Positions 1 through 10,205 of a DNA stretch of 64,000 nucleotides are shown piece by piece; position 1 is the first letter of the stretch; each line of letters opens with the position of its first letter. This stretch comes from Burkholderiaceae bacterium (lineage in GTDB: Bacteria; Pseudomonadota; Gammaproteobacteria; Burkholderiales; Burkholderiaceae_D), in contig JAOASL010000041.1 in NCBI GenBank assembly GCA_030158675.1, positions 1 to 64,000 of the forward strand. The letters are read 5' to 3'. A model generated the notes under the pieces. It saw only the letters and a program-made list of their open reading frames with translations, did no database searches and was not told the DNA's origin. The position numbers were made by a program, and so were the translations under genes.

Positions 1-25
1 TTTTTCATTTTCACACTGCGTCTTC

Positions 26-690
26 ATGCGAGCCGATTCCCGCCCGGTCATCAGCAACCAAACCGGCCCGCATGAACAGGTTCACGCGGTCGTGCGCAAG
101 CTGCGCAATCGATTTTCCAAAAGCCCCTGTCAGCGGCCAGACGCACTGCCTACGATTTGGCAATTGCCGGCGGTGCGAAGGCAGGCAGTTGATACTCGAT
201 GCCGGCTGCGGTGTCGGGCTGTCGACCCGGTGGCTGGCGACGCTTTATCCCAATCACTTCGTGATTGGCGTCGACCAATATGCTGACCGCTTGCAGCACA
301 ATGTGCACTGGCTCGGAACGACGCCCAAAAAATTTTGCCGCCCCACGCCGACCTTGCCGATTTTTGGCGACTGATGCTGGCCGTAGATATCCGCCTCGCA
401 AAACATTACCTGCTCTACCCGAATCCTTGTCCAAATAAAATCACGTATGACGCCGCTGGCATGCGCATCCTCTCTTCCCTGCCATGATTGCGCTCGGAGG
501 GCAGATCGAGTGCATCAACAACTGGCAAATTTATATCGAGGAATTTGTAATTGCGCTGGCACAATTGTCCGGAGTACAAGGCGCAGCCGAGCGCTTCGCC
601 CCCCGTCCCGGACACGCCACTGACTCTCTTCAAGGAAAAAATCTGGCGTCAGGCCATATGCACTGTGGCGCTGCCGCATTGACTTGCCGG
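26..690 (+). pseudogene. Broken TrmB-like SAM-dependent methyltransferase
   Basis: Three forward frames carry consecutive pieces of one methyltransferase. Frame 2 (from 26) gives SRPVISNQTGPHEQ, a typical N-terminus of tRNA (guanine-N7)-methyltransferase-like proteins. The reading then moves near 110-125 to the frame of 72-374, with the SAM-binding motif LILDAGCGVGLSTRW and the acidic strand VIGVDQ. Near 330-350 it returns to frame 2 (LADFWRLMLAVDIRLAKHYLLYPNPCPNK) until a stop at about 484. It then continues in frame 1 from 484 (LGGQIECINNWQIYIEEF) to about 640-690. At least three frameshifts are needed, so this is a decayed gene or, less likely, a run of sequencing errors. The order of motifs matches the TrmB-like family; the exact substrate is unknown. 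Confidence 0.72.
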
Positions 691-764
691 TGGAGGCACA
701 ACGCGCTTGAGTGCGGCCTGTTGTGATACCGTTTCCAATATCTATATCGAAAGAGGGCTCCGAC

Positions 765-1538
765 ATGTGCCAGCTGCTTGGCATGAATTGCAATGTACCG
801 ACCGACATCGTGTTTAGCTTCACCGGCTTCGCGCATCGCGGCGGCCATACCGACGAACACAAAGACGGCTGGGGCATCGCCTTTTTCGAAGGTGCAGGTG
901 TGCGGTTGTTCGTCGATCATCAATCCGCAGTCGAATCGCCGGTCGCCGAGCTGATTAAAAGCTACCCGATCAAATCGAAGCATGTCATCGCGCACATTCG
1001 CAAGGCGACGCAAGGCCAGGTGGCGCTGGAAAACTGCCATCCCTTCGTGCGCGAACTCTGGGGGCGCTATTGGGTGTTTGCGCACAATGGCGACCTGAAG
1101 CATTTCGCGCCCGTGCTCGACGGCGCCTTTCGTCCGGTGGGCAATACAGATAGTGAGCGCGCGTTCTGCTACCTGTTGCAGCAGTTGCGGCGCAATTTTG
1201 GTGACACACCGCCGGCCATCGCGCCGCTGAAAGCGGCCATCGATGAACTGACCCGCGAGATCGCGGCGCATGGCGTATTCAACATGATGCTGTCGGACGG
1301 CTCAGCGCTATTCGCGCACTGCTCGACACGGCTGCACTACATCGTGCGTCAGTATCCGTTCACGCAGGCCAAATTGTCGGATGAGGATTTATCGGTCGAT
1401 TTTTCCGAGGTCACGACACCAAACGACCGTGTCGCCCTGATCGTCACCGAACCGCTGACGACCAACGAAACCTGGATGCCATTCCGCGCTGGCGAACTCA
1501 GGCTGTTCGTCGACGGTGCTCCCGTCGATGACGGCTGA
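765..1538 (+). CDS. Class II glutamine amidotransferase (YafJ-like)
   Basis: Predicted 257-aa Ntn-type glutamine amidotransferase domain protein, cytoplasmic. The protein begins MCQLLGMNCN, so removal of Met exposes Cys2, the expected nucleophile. Downstream motifs fit the family: GFAHRGG, DGWGIAFF, HVIAHIRKATQG and FAHNGDL. The start at 765 is preferred over an in-frame upstream codon at 711 because it places Cys at position 2 and has AAAGAGGG about nine bases upstream. There is no synthase domain, so the acceptor for the released ammonia is unknown; YafJ-type proteins are poorly characterised. Its stop abuts the convergent metH stop with no gap. Confidence 0.88.
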   Translation: MCQLLGMNCNVPTDIVFSFTGFAHRGGHTDEHKDGWGIAFFEGAGVRLFVDHQSAVESPVAELIKSYPIKSKHVIAHIRKATQGQVALENCHPFVRELWGRYWVFAHNGDLKHFAPVLDGAFRPVGNTDSERAFCYLLQQLRRNFGDTPPAIAPLKAAIDELTREIAAHGVFNMMLSDGSALFAHCSTRLHYIVRQYPFTQAKLSDEDLSVDFSEVTTPNDRVALIVTEPLTTNETWMPFRAGELRLFVDGAPVDDG

Positions 1539-4500
1539 TCAAAGGTTCGGCGCGAGCCAGCGCCGCAACTGCTCCGGCGATTCGCCACGACGTGCCGCCA
1601 TGTCCTGCAACTGATCCTCGCCGATCTTGCCGACCGTGAAGTACTTCGATTCCGCGTGTGCAAAATAGAAACCGGACACCGACGCGCCCGGAAACATCGC
1701 ATACGATTCTGTCAGGCTCATGCCGACATCTTCTGCTTCGAGGATGCGGAACACATCCGCTTTCACCGTGTGCTCGGGGCAGGCCGGATAACCGGGAGCA
1801 GGACGGATGCCGCGATACAGCTCGGCGATCAGCTGCTCGTTGGACAATGCCTCGTCAGCCGCATAGCCCCACAAGTCTTTGCGCACCCGCTCGTGCAGAT
1901 ATTCCGCGAACGCTTCAGCCAGACGGTCAGCCAGCGACTTCAACATGATCGATGAGTAATCATCGCCGGCATCCTCAAAGCGCTTCTCATGCTTTTCGAT
2001 GCCGATGCCGGCGGTCACGGCAAACAGACCGATATAGTCGGTGATGCCAGAGGCCTTCGGCGCGATGAAATCAGCAAGGCACTGGTTCGGGCGCGCCACG
2101 CCGTCGATCACGGGCTTTTCGGTCTGCTGGCGCAGGCCATAATAGGTGAACGCCACCTCACTCTTGGCCTCGTCGGTGTAGACCTCGATGTCGTCATCGT
2201 TCACGCTGTTGGCCGGCAGGATGGCCATCACGCCGTTCGCGGTCAGCCAGCGTCCTTCGATGAGCTTTTTCAGCAAGGCCTGACCTTCACTGAACACATT
2301 GCTCGCGGACTCTCCGACCACAGGATCCTTCAGGATCGCAGGAAAGGGACCGGCCAGATCCCAAGTCTGAAAGAATGGGCCCCAATCGATGTAGTTGGCC
2401 AGCAGTCCGAGATCGAAGTTACGGAAATGGCGGCGGCCGATGAACTTCGGCCGGACCGGTGCGAACTTGCCGTCGAAGGGCAGGTGCATCTTGTTGCGAC
2501 GGGCGTCAGCGAGCGTAAGCATAGGCAGCGCCTTCTTGCCGGCGTGCTGCGTGCGAATGCGATCGTAGTCCAGCGCGATTTCGGCGACATAGCGCTCGCG
2601 CGTTTCCTCGGTCAGCAGCGACTGTGCAACCGACACCGAGCGCGACGCATCGGCCACATAGACCACCGGCCCTTCATAGTTCGGCGCAATTTTCACCGCA
2701 GTATGTGCGCGGCTGGTAGTGGCACCGCCGATCAGCAAGGGGATCTTGCGTTCGCGGAACCACGGGTCGCGCTGCATCTCCTTCGCGACATGTGCCATTT
2801 CTTCCAGCGACGGCGTGATCAGACCGGACAAGCCAATGATGTCCGCGTTTTCTTGCTTCGCCTTCGCGAGGATCTCGGCACAGGGCACCATCACGCCCAT
2901 GTTCACGACCTCGAAGTTATTGCATTGCAGGACGACCGACACGATGTTTTTTCCGATGTCATGGACATCACCCTTGACCGTGGCGATCACAATCTTGCCC
3001 TTTGGCTTTGCAGCCACGCCCGTGCGCTGCTCTTCCCTGGCCTTTTCTTCCTCGATGAACGGAATCAGGTGAGCGACTGCCTGTTTCATCACACGCGCAG
3101 ATTTCACTACCTGCGGCAGGAACATCTTGCCCTGGCCGAACAGGTCGCCGACGATGTTCATGCCGTCCATCAGCGGACCTTCGATCACGTGGATAGGACG
3201 ACCCTGCTTTGCAGCCACCTGCTGCCGCGCCTCCTCGGTGTCCTCGACGATCCATTGTGTAATGCCATGCACCAGCGCATGCGCCAGCCGCTTCTCGACC
3301 GGTGCATCACGCCAAGCGAGGTTCTGCTCTTCTTTTTTATCGCCGGCCTTTAGCGTCGCGGCGATCTCGATCATGCGCTCGGTCGCATCCGGACGACGGT
3401 TCAGCACCACGTCTTCGGCGCGTTCACGCAGTTCGGCCGGAAGGTCGTCATAGACGCCGATCATGCCGGCGTTGACGATCCCCATGCTCATGCCCGCCTG
3501 GATGGCGTGATACAGAAAGACCGTGTGGATGGCCTCGCGTGCCGGGTCGTTGCCGCGGAACGAGAACGACACGTTCGACACACCGCCGGACACCTTGGCA
3601 TGCGGCAGGTTCTGCCGAATCCAGTGCGTAGCCTCGATGAAATCGACAGCGTAATTGTTGTGCTCGTCGATGCCGGTGGCGATCGCGAAAATGTTCGGGT
3701 CGAAGACGATGTCTTCCGGCGGAAAACCGACCTGCTCGACCAGCAGCCTGTAGGCACGCGCACAAATCTCGGTCTTGCGCGCATATGTGTCGGCCTGGCC
3801 GGTCTCGTCGAAAGCCATCACGATGACGGCGGCACCGTAGCGGCGGCACAGGTTTGCCTGGCGCAGGAATTCCTGCTCGCCTTCTTTCAGCGAGATCGAG
3901 TTGACGATCGCCTTGCCCTGCACGCATTTCAGGCCGGATTCGATCACGCTCCACTTCGACGAGTCGATCATGATTGGCACACGCGCAATGTCGGGCTCGG
4001 AGGCGATCAAGTTCAGGAAACGCGTCATTGCAGCGACCGAATCGAGCATCGCCTCGTCCATGTTCACATCAATGACCTGGGCGCCGTTCTCGACCTGCTG
4101 ACGAGCAACCGCCAGCGCTTCCTCGTATTGCTCATTGAGGATCATGCGCGCGAAGGCCTTCGATCCGGTCACGTTGGTGCGCTCGCCAACGTTAACGAAC
4201 AGCGAATCTTCGTCGATCGTGAACGGCTCCAGTCCGGCCAGCTGCATCTGGTGCAGATGGGTCGGCACCTTGCGTGGCGCGATGGCAGCGACCGTGTCGG
4301 CGATCGCTTGGATGTGGTCAGGCGTGGTGCCACAACAGCCGCCGGCAATGTTCACAAAACCGCTGTCGGCAAATTCCTTCAGCAGCGATGACGTGACATC
4401 TGGCGTCTCGTCGAATCCCGTGTCGGACATCGGGTTGGGCAGACCTGCGTTCGGATAGATGCAGACGAAAGTCTCGGCGATCTTCGACAGTTCTTCCGCA

Positions 4501-5294
4501 TAGGGCCGCATCAATGTCGCGCCAAGCGCGCAGTTCAGGCCGATGGTCAGCGGCTTTGCGTGGCGTACCGAATTCCAGAACGCGGTCACGGTCTGGCCGG
4601 ACAGGATGCGGCCGGATGCGTCAGTGACAGTGCCGGAGATCATGATCGGCAGTCGCTGGCCTGTCTCTTCGAAGAACTGGTCGATCGCAAACAGTGCGGC
4701 CTTGCAGTTCAGCGTGTCGAAAATCGTCTCGACCAGCAACACGTCGGCGCCACCCTCGACCAGGGCGGCGATCTGTTCGCGATACGCGGCAACCAGCTGA
4801 TCGAACGTGACATTGCGCGCAGCAGGATCATTCACGTCCGGCGAGATCGACGCGGTCTTCGGCGTCGGGCCGAGCGCGCCGGCGACGAAACGCGGCTTGT
4901 CCGGCGTCGAATACTTGTCGCAGGCCGCACGCGCGAGCTTGGCCGCCTGCAGGTTCATCTCGCGCACGAGGTGCGCCATGTGATAGTCGTCTTGCGCGAT
5001 CGAGGTCGCACCGAAAGTGTTGGTCTCGATCAGGTCAGCGCCGGCGGCAAGGTATTGCTCATGAATCTCGCGAATGATCTGCGGCTGCGTCAGTGTCAGC
5101 AGTTCGTTGTTGCCCTTGACGAAGACTTGCTTGCCCGGCACTGCGAAGCCGGCAAAGCGCTCGCCACGATAATCCTGCTCGGTCAGCTTGTAGCGCTGGA
5201 TCATCGTGCCCATTGCGCCGTCGAGGATCAGGATACGTTTGGCCAGCAGCTCACGAAGCTGCATTTCGGTAGCGGAGAGGATGTCGCGTTTCAT
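1539..5294 (-). CDS. metH: Cobalamin-dependent methionine synthase
   Basis: 1251-aa MetH, which moves the methyl group of 5-methyltetrahydrofolate through cobalamin to homocysteine. All four modules are visible. The homocysteine domain has the zinc ligands Cys255 (in IGLNC) and Cys320/Cys321 (in AGGCCGTT). The folate domain follows with [14 protein letters not shown]. The cobalamin module carries [10 protein letters not shown], whose His is the lower cobalt ligand. The C-terminal reactivation domain has [12 protein letters not shown] for S-adenosylmethionine. The length is normal for full-length MetH. The start is ATG at 5294; a further upstream TTG lacks support. No good Shine-Dalgarno is seen before the ATG. 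A promoter-like box and a terminator hairpin lie between fmt and this gene, so it may have a regulated leader. Confidence 0.97.
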   Translation of the reverse strand: MKRDILSATEMQLRELLAKRILILDGAMGTMIQRYKLTEQDYRGERFAGFAVPGKQVFVKGNNELLTLTQPQIIREIHEQYLAAGADLIETNTFGATSIAQDDYHMAHLVREMNLQAAKLARAACDKYSTPDKPRFVAGALGPTPKTASISPDVNDPAARNVTFDQLVAAYREQIAALVEGGADVLLVETIFDTLNCKAALFAIDQFFEETGQRLPIMISGTVTDASGRILSGQTVTAFWNSVRHAKPLTIGLNCALGATLMRPYAEELSKIAETFVCIYPNAGLPNPMSDTGFDETPDVTSSLLKEFADSGFVNIAGGCCGTTPDHIQAIADTVAAIAPRKVPTHLHQMQLAGLEPFTIDEDSLFVNVGERTNVTGSKAFARMILNEQYEEALAVARQQVENGAQVIDVNMDEAMLDSVAAMTRFLNLIASEPDIARVPIMIDSSKWSVIESGLKCVQGKAIVNSISLKEGEQEFLRQANLCRRYGAAVIVMAFDETGQADTYARKTEICARAYRLLVEQVGFPPEDIVFDPNIFAIATGIDEHNNYAVDFIEATHWIRQNLPHAKVSGGVSNVSFSFRGNDPAREAIHTVFLYHAIQAGMSMGIVNAGMIGVYDDLPAELRERAEDVVLNRRPDATERMIEIAATLKAGDKKEEQNLAWRDAPVEKRLAHALVHGITQWIVEDTEEARQQVAAKQGRPIHVIEGPLMDGMNIVGDLFGQGKMFLPQVVKSARVMKQAVAHLIPFIEEEKAREEQRTGVAAKPKGKIVIATVKGDVHDIGKNIVSVVLQCNNFEVVNMGVMVPCAEILAKAKQENADIIGLSGLITPSLEEMAHVAKEMQRDPWFRERKIPLLIGGATTSRAHTAVKIAPNYEGPVVYVADASRSVSVAQSLLTEETRERYVAEIALDYDRIRTQHAGKKALPMLTLADARRNKMHLPFDGKFAPVRPKFIGRRHFRNFDLGLLANYIDWGPFFQTWDLAGPFPAILKDPVVGESASNVFSEGQALLKKLIEGRWLTANGVMAILPANSVNDDDIEVYTDEAKSEVAFTYYGLRQQTEKPVIDGVARPNQCLADFIAPKASGITDYIGLFAVTAGIGIEKHEKRFEDAGDDYSSIMLKSLADRLAEAFAEYLHERVRKDLWGYAADEALSNEQLIAELYRGIRPAPGYPACPEHTVKADVFRILEAEDVGMSLTESYAMFPGASVSGFYFAHAESKYFTVGKIGEDQLQDMAARRGESPEQLRRWLAPNL

Positions 5295-5340
5295 CGTGTG
5301 GTCGGTAGTACGTGTCGAGCGTAGGAGGCAGGCGCACAAA

Positions 5341-5453
5341 TAAAAAACCCGGCCTGCAAAGCGAAGCCGGGTGTGCGTTCCGCTTTAGCAGGATTTCTTG
5401 GGGAGGACTCCCCCGCGCCCGCAAGCTGGCATTGACTGGGTCAAATCGGCGCG
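5341..5453 (-). ncRNA. Candidate small RNA or metH leader
   Basis: On the minus strand a TATAAT box (5460-5465) is followed by a roughly 110-nt non-coding stretch. This holds a stable GC hairpin (GGGGAG-UC-CUCCCC type, around 5398-5413) and ends in the terminator at 5342-5372. The hairpin exposes a C-rich segment that resembles an anti-Shine-Dalgarno sequence. The -35 region is weak. I could not match it to SAH, SAM or cobalamin riboswitch signatures. It may be a free RNA or a 5' leader of metH. Confidence 0.35.
5342..5372 (-). terminator. Rho-independent terminator / possible attenuator before metH
   Basis: Read on the minus strand, ACCCGGC and GCCGGGT form a 7-bp stem around a 12-nt loop and are followed by a run of six T. 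It lies between fmt and the metH start, about 48 nt before the metH ATG, so it may end the fmt-def transcript, end a short RNA, or act as an attenuator for metH. Confidence 0.75.
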
Positions 5454-5472
5454 TTGCGAATTATACGTGAAT

Positions 5473-6429
5473 TCAAGGGTTTAGCCGAAGCTGTTGACCT
5501 TCCTGCAGCGGGAAGCCTTGCAGAAAAGCCGCCGCAGCCAGGCGCTTGCCGCCGGGTTTCTGCAGCTCGGTCAGCCGTAGCGCACCTGCGCCACAGGCGA
5601 CCGTCACACCCGTCGCATCAACGGCCAGAATCGTGCCGGCCGCACCGGACTGTGCGGAAGGTTCCGCACTCCAGATCTTCAGTGTCACGTCACCGACCCG
5701 CGCTGAGGCCGCAGGAAAAGGATTGAATGCGCGTATCCGGCACAGCAATACGTCTGCCGGCAGGCGAAAGTCCAGCGCGGCCTCGTCTTTCGCAATCTTG
5801 GCCGCATAGGTAACGCCTTCGTCGGGCTGAGGCGTTCGCTGCAGCGTGCCATCGGCCAGGTGTCGAAGTGCATCGACGATCATGTGCCCGCCAAGCGCGG
5901 CCAGGCGATCGTGCAGCGTACCGGTGGTGTCGGCCGCTGCGATCGGCTCACGGCCAACCAGCAGCATGTCGCCGGTATCGAGTCCTTCATCCATCTGCAT
6001 GATGGTGATACCGGTCTCGGTGTCGCCCGCCTCGATCGCGCGATGAATCGGTGCCGCGCCGCGCCAGCGTGGCAGCAAGGACGCATGGATGTTGATGCAG
6101 CCCAGCGGCGGAATATCGAGCGCCGACTTCGGCAGGATCAGGCCATAAGCGGCGACCACCATCACGTCATGTGGCGTCTCACGCAGCCGTTGATGTGCAT
6201 GCGCGGCATCCTCCGGAAATTTGCCGTCGAGCCGCAGTGACACCGGCTGCGCTACCGGAATGCCGAATGTTTGCGCAAACTGTTTGACCGGCGATGGCTG
6301 CAGTTGCATGCCACGACCGGCCGGGCGATCGGGCTGAGTCAGCACCAGCGGTATCGAAAAACCAGCGCCGTGCAGGGCGGCGAGGGCGACTGCGGCAAAT
6401 TCCGGCGTCCCGGCGAAGATGACCCGCAT
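5473..6429 (-). CDS. fmt: Methionyl-tRNA formyltransferase
   Basis: 318-aa enzyme that formylates the initiator Met-tRNA using 10-formyltetrahydrofolate. The N-terminus [16 protein letters not shown] is the family signature. The catalytic region [17 protein letters not shown] contains the conserved SLLP and RGAAP elements of the formyltransferase fold. The C-terminal part ([10 protein letters not shown] onward) is the tRNA-binding OB-like domain. It lies two bases after def and is almost certainly cotranscribed with it, since Def later removes the formyl group that Fmt adds. The length is normal. Confidence 0.97.
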   Translation of the reverse strand: MRVIFAGTPEFAAVALAALHGAGFSIPLVLTQPDRPAGRGMQLQPSPVKQFAQTFGIPVAQPVSLRLDGKFPEDAAHAHQRLRETPHDVMVVAAYGLILPKSALDIPPLGCINIHASLLPRWRGAAPIHRAIEAGDTETGITIMQMDEGLDTGDMLLVGREPIAAADTTGTLHDRLAALGGHMIVDALRHLADGTLQRTPQPDEGVTYAAKIAKDEAALDFRLPADVLLCRIRAFNPFPAASARVGDVTLKIWSAEPSAQSGAAGTILAVDATGVTVACGAGALRLTELQKPGGKRLAAAAFLQGFPLQEGQQLRLNP

Positions 6430-6431
6430 CG

Positions 6432-6965
6432 TCAGCGCACCGCCGTTGCGACACGGTCTTTCTTCAGCTCGCGCTCTTCTTTCATCAGCTTGCTCCTGAT
6501 GCGATTGCGCTTGAGCGGCGACAGGTACTCGACGAAGACCTTGCCCATCAGATGATCCATCTCGTGCTGCACGCAGACCGCCAGCAGGCCCTCGGCGTCG
6601 AATTCCTGTGTCTTACCATCCGCATCAAGTGCCTTCACGCGCACGCGCGCCGGTCGCTCGACGCCGTCATAAATGCCGGGCACCGACAGGCAGCCCTCGT
6701 CGTATATCTGTTTCTCTTCGCTGGCCCGGACGATCTCGGGATTGATCAGCACCCGCAGCTGATCGCGCGTTTCCGATACGTCGATCACGATCACCCGCTC
6801 GTGCACGTCGACCTGCGTGGCGGCAAGTCCCACGCCCGGCGCCTCGTACATCGTCTCGGCCATGTCGGCGACGAGCTTTTTCAATCGCTCATCGAATGAA
6901 GTGACCGGCTTGGCAAGCTTGTGCAAACGCGGGTCGGGGTAACGCAGAATAGGTAGCAGTGCCAT
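6432..6965 (-). CDS. def: Peptide deformylase
   Basis: 177-aa metalloenzyme that removes the N-formyl group from nascent proteins. All three family motifs are present: GVGLAATQ (motif I), EGCLSVPG (motif II, metal-binding Cys) and [10 protein letters not shown] (motif III, HExxH type, with two metal-binding His). ATG at 6965 gives the typical start [14 protein letters not shown]; the reading frame stays open upstream without family similarity. It is the first gene of the def-fmt pair and is divergent from the LysM gene, with about 134 bp between them for both promoters. Confidence 0.97.
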   Translation of the reverse strand: MALLPILRYPDPRLHKLAKPVTSFDERLKKLVADMAETMYEAPGVGLAATQVDVHERVIVIDVSETRDQLRVLINPEIVRASEEKQIYDEGCLSVPGIYDGVERPARVRVKALDADGKTQEFDAEGLLAVCVQHEMDHLMGKVFVEYLSPLKRNRIRSKLMKEERELKKDRVATAVR

Positions 6966-7099
6966 ACAGCTTTTGCGCAACAGGGGCGAAAAAAACAGGG
7001 ACGGGAGGTTCGGGTCGGCAGCATGCTCATGCAAAATCCGCTGCGCGCTTGCAGGAAGAAAACCCTGCGTTGTCCGGAACCTACGGGAGTGAAAAATCG

Positions 7100-8158
7100 A
7101 TGAAAAAGTGTAGCACAGCTGCCCTTCTGCTCGCTGCGATAGCCTCCGTGTCGGCTCACGCCGGCAGCGCCTGCGAATTCGCGGCGGACGCACCCGACGC
7201 GCATCGTGTTCAGCCTGGCGATACCTTGTGGGACATCGCATCGCTGTTCCTGCATGATCCGTGGTGCTGGACCCGGGTATGGGAAGACAATCGCAGCGAG
7301 ATCACCAATCCGCACCGCATCTACCCCGGGCAGTTGATCGTGTTTGACAGACAAGCCGGACGGCTGCGCAGCTTGACAGCAAATCCGAACGTCAGTGCAG
7401 CCGCAAATCCGCCAATCGTAGCGCGGCTGAGGCCCTCGGCTCGCAGCACAGCGCTGCCGGAACGCCGACCGATTCCGGCCATCGCGCCCCCGCTGCTGGA
7501 ATCTGCTACCCGTTTTCGTCTGGCCAGCATCACGGCCGCAGCCGGTGCACCGCGCATCATCGGCTTTCCTGACAGCCGGCGCTTGGCGAGTGCCGGTGAT
7601 CTGGCTTTAGTCGATGGCGACCTGCCGCCCGGCACCATGCTGGATGTGGTTCGCTTGTTGAATTCGGCTCAAGATCCGGACAGTGGCAAGCCACTCGCAC
7701 TGCCGCTGCTGCGCGTCGGAAAAGCCAGTTACCTGCGGCAAGACGCCAGCGGGCTGCATCGTGTGCGGGTCGAGCAAGCCAGCGCCGAAATCATGGCCGG
7801 CGACATGCTCATGGTCGCCACGACGATCGATGCAGTGCCGGACCTGCGCCCATCCGTCGAGTGCAACGGTAAGATTGCCGCGCTGCTAAAAGAGAGTGGC
7901 TGGGCCGGACCGGGCGATGTGGTTCTGCTGAACCGCGGCCGCCAAGACGGGCTGAATAACGGCAATCTGGTCGCGGCAATGAAGCACGTTAGAATCGGTG
8001 CCAATGAATCTAGCCAAGCTTCCCGCCCGTTCTCCCATCCGGTTGCCACATTGCTGATATTCGATGTTCTCGACCAAACCTCGCTTGCGCTCGTCATGCG
8101 CAGCAACGATGCGATCAGCATCGGCGACGCGATCGGCCCGCTGCACGCTCCGGATTGA
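7100..8158 (+). CDS. Secreted LysM-domain protein
   Basis: 352-aa exported protein with an N-terminal signal peptide ([21 protein letters not shown]) followed by a LysM motif at about residues 30-80 ([17 protein letters not shown]...[10 protein letters not shown]), expected to bind peptidoglycan. The remaining 270 residues have no motif I can name, though homologues of this shape commonly sit beside dprA in Burkholderiales. ATG at 7100 is chosen for the signal peptide and the GGGAG about ten bases upstream. The dprA start follows 5 bp after the stop, so the two are likely cotranscribed. Confidence 0.85.
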   Translation: MKKCSTAALLLAAIASVSAHAGSACEFAADAPDAHRVQPGDTLWDIASLFLHDPWCWTRVWEDNRSEITNPHRIYPGQLIVFDRQAGRLRSLTANPNVSAAANPPIVARLRPSARSTALPERRPIPAIAPPLLESATRFRLASITAAAGAPRIIGFPDSRRLASAGDLALVDGDLPPGTMLDVVRLLNSAQDPDSGKPLALPLLRVGKASYLRQDASGLHRVRVEQASAEIMAGDMLMVATTIDAVPDLRPSVECNGKIAALLKESGWAGPGDVVLLNRGRQDGLNNGNLVAAMKHVRIGANESSQASRPFSHPVATLLIFDVLDQTSLALVMRSNDAISIGDAIGPLHAPD

Positions 8159-8163
8159 CCGCA

Positions 8164-9294
8164 ATGGACAATCCTGACGACCACGCGCACTGGCTGCGGC
8201 TGGTGCTGACCGAAGGCGTGGGTCCGCAGACCGCGCGCGAACTGCTGGCGCGCTTTGGCCTGCCCGGTAAAATACTTGATGCAGGTTTTCCTGCGCTGCA
8301 AAAATGTGTCCCGGAGAAAATCGCTTATGCGCTGTCCGGCGGCACAGATCCCGCGATGCAGGCACAGATCGACACCACACTCGCCTGGGCCGCCCAAGCC
8401 GGCAACCACCTGTTGACGCTGGCCGACGACGCCTATCCGCAAGCACTGCTCACCATACCGGACCCACCGGCATTGCTGTATGCAAAGGGAAGGCTGGAGT
8501 TGCTGACGCGACCCGCACTGGCGATCGTCGGTAGCCGCAACGCGACCGCCCAAGGCATGCAAAACGCGGAACATTTCGCACGCACGCTCAGCCATTCCGG
8601 AATGGCCGTGGTATCGGGGTTGGCGCTCGGGATCGACGCCGCCGCCCATTTGGGCGCCTGTAGCGCCGAACCGGGCTGCGGCTCCACCATCGCAGTGACA
8701 GGCACCGGCCTCGACCTGGTTTATCCGGCCAAACATCGTGCGCTGGCACACCGAATTGCCGAACACGGGTGTTTATTAAGCGAATATCCGCTCGGCACCC
8801 CAGCGATTGCTTCGAATTTCCCGCGACGCAATCGGCTCATCAGTGGATTATCACTGGGTGTCCTGGTAGTCGAAGGCGCGCTGCAATCCGGTTCGCTGAT
8901 TACAGCGCGCAGCGCGCTGGAACAAAGCCGGGAAGTATTCGCTATTCCCGGCTCCATCCATTCGCCGCTGGCCAAGGGCTGCCACCGACTGATTCGCGAG
9001 GGCGCGAAACTGGTCGAGTCAGCGCAAGACATCCTGGAAGAACTGCGCTGGCCGCAACTACCCCCGGTAACGGCACAGACGCCGACCCCATGCGAATCCA
9101 CTGAACTGGCCGGATCGGATCCTGCCACGGCGCGCTTGCTGATGGCCACCGGCCACGATCCGGCATCGGTAGACCAGCTGGCCGAACGCAGCGGGCTGGC
9201 GGTTGCAGAGGTGCAAGCTGCCTTGCTCGCGCTGGAAATGGAAGGTCGGATCGAGCGACTACCAGACGGTCGCTATCAAAAATATACTCATTAA
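8164..9294 (+). CDS. dprA: DNA-processing protein DprA
   Basis: 376-aa DprA/Smf protein, which loads RecA on incoming single-stranded DNA during natural transformation. An N-terminal SAM-like region (LTEGVGPQTARELLARFG) precedes the Rossmann-like DNA-binding core. The core carries VGSRNATAQG, VVSGLALGIDAAAH and FPRRNRLISGLS. The C-terminal winged helix (about 310-375: SVDQLAERSGLAVAEVQAAL) is the part that contacts ComM/RecA-type partners in the family. ATG at 8164 is preferred over a TTG at 8155. No other competence gene is in the window, so transformability cannot be concluded. Confidence 0.95.
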   Translation: MDNPDDHAHWLRLVLTEGVGPQTARELLARFGLPGKILDAGFPALQKCVPEKIAYALSGGTDPAMQAQIDTTLAWAAQAGNHLLTLADDAYPQALLTIPDPPALLYAKGRLELLTRPALAIVGSRNATAQGMQNAEHFARTLSHSGMAVVSGLALGIDAAAHLGACSAEPGCGSTIAVTGTGLDLVYPAKHRALAHRIAEHGCLLSEYPLGTPAIASNFPRRNRLISGLSLGVLVVEGALQSGSLITARSALEQSREVFAIPGSIHSPLAKGCHRLIREGAKLVESAQDILEELRWPQLPPVTAQTPTPCESTELAGSDPATARLLMATGHDPASVDQLAERSGLAVAEVQAALLALEMEGRIERLPDGRYQKYTH

Positions 9295-9554
9295 TTCCGG
9301 CAACACGCGCCACGTAAATCTGACAGCAGGCCTCTTGCCGAGCGAGCCGGCACAGACCAGGCACCTAATTTGGCAAACACACAGGACGCGGCAGCCGCAT
9401 CCCGAGGAGACCAACAATCATGCTGCAAGCCACTGAAATATAAGAAAAATCTACTCTGGCGCAGCACCATTGGCTATGGCGCAGGTGGCCCGCAGAATAA
9501 AAGTTTTTACCCGCCTCGCTTGTGCGGTACTAAAGATGCCGCTACAGTGAACGC
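9295..9554 (+). other. Intergenic region dprA-smg
   Basis: About 260 bp without a convincing gene. Short open frames here have no family resemblance and the composition is ordinary. It presumably holds the smg promoter; I could not define convincing -35/-10 boxes. Confidence 0.5.
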
Positions 9555-10031
9555 ATGTTTGAGGTGCTTGTTTACCTGTACGAAACCTACTATCGACCCG
9601 ATGCCTGCCCTGATTCGGCGGCATTGGCAAAGAAATTGTCGGCTGTCGGTTTTGAGGAAGAAGAGATCTCGCGGGCGCTCGGCTGGCTGACGGCGCTGGC
9701 CGAAACGACCAACGAGATGTTTAACCAGCATGCGCACCAGACGGCATTTTCGTTCGGTACGCGCGTCTACGCTGACAAAGAGTACGACATGCTTGGCTCG
9801 GCCGCGATCGGCTTCATTGATTTTCTCGAATCGGCCGATGTCATCAACCCCCTGCAGCGCGAGATCGTGATCGAGCGCGCATGCGCCGTGAATGAATCGC
9901 CGATCTTACTCGACAAACTGAAAGTGATCGTCCTGATGGTGCTCTGGAGCCAGGGTAAGGAGCCTGACAGCCTGATGTTCGACGAGCTGTTCGGCGATGA
10001 CGATGATGCCGCAGCACAGGTCTATCACTGA
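9555..10031 (+). CDS. smg: Smg family protein (DUF494)
   Basis: 158-aa Smg/DUF494 protein. The start [20 protein letters not shown] and the acidic middle segment ([15 protein letters not shown]) are typical of this family, which is found next to dprA/smf and topoisomerase genes in beta- and gammaproteobacteria. The C-terminus is strongly acidic ([12 protein letters not shown]). The molecular function is not established. The order LysM-dprA-smg-topB here is the conserved neighbourhood, which supports the call more than any known activity. Confidence 0.93.
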   Translation: MFEVLVYLYETYYRPDACPDSAALAKKLSAVGFEEEEISRALGWLTALAETTNEMFNQHAHQTAFSFGTRVYADKEYDMLGSAAIGFIDFLESADVINPLQREIVIERACAVNESPILLDKLKVIVLMVLWSQGKEPDSLMFDELFGDDDDAAAQVYH

Positions 10032-10205
10032 CCGCGCTGAGTTCCGCCGCAGCTGGCTTCTTGCAGACTTTTTGCTAACCCGCTTATCATTGGCTGCATT
10101 CAGCCGATAAAAAGCCGTCTTTTCGGCGTATTCCCCCTATATATATTGAGGCACGGCACCGTCGGCTGCCGTCCGCAGCCCGCAGTTTCCGAACCCGGAT
10201 CGACC

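Noticed and set aside
1989-3353. Plus-strand open frame opposite metH
   Set aside because: Antisense to strongly conserved metH segments; His/Arg-rich shadow composition.
5341-5470. SAH or cobalamin riboswitch before metH
   Set aside because: I looked for the GAGGAGCGCUGC-type SAH core and cobalamin box sequences and did not find them; only a hairpin-terminator architecture remains.
5341-5470. tRNA gene between fmt and metH
   Set aside because: No TTC-type T-loop and no complete cloverleaf on either strand.
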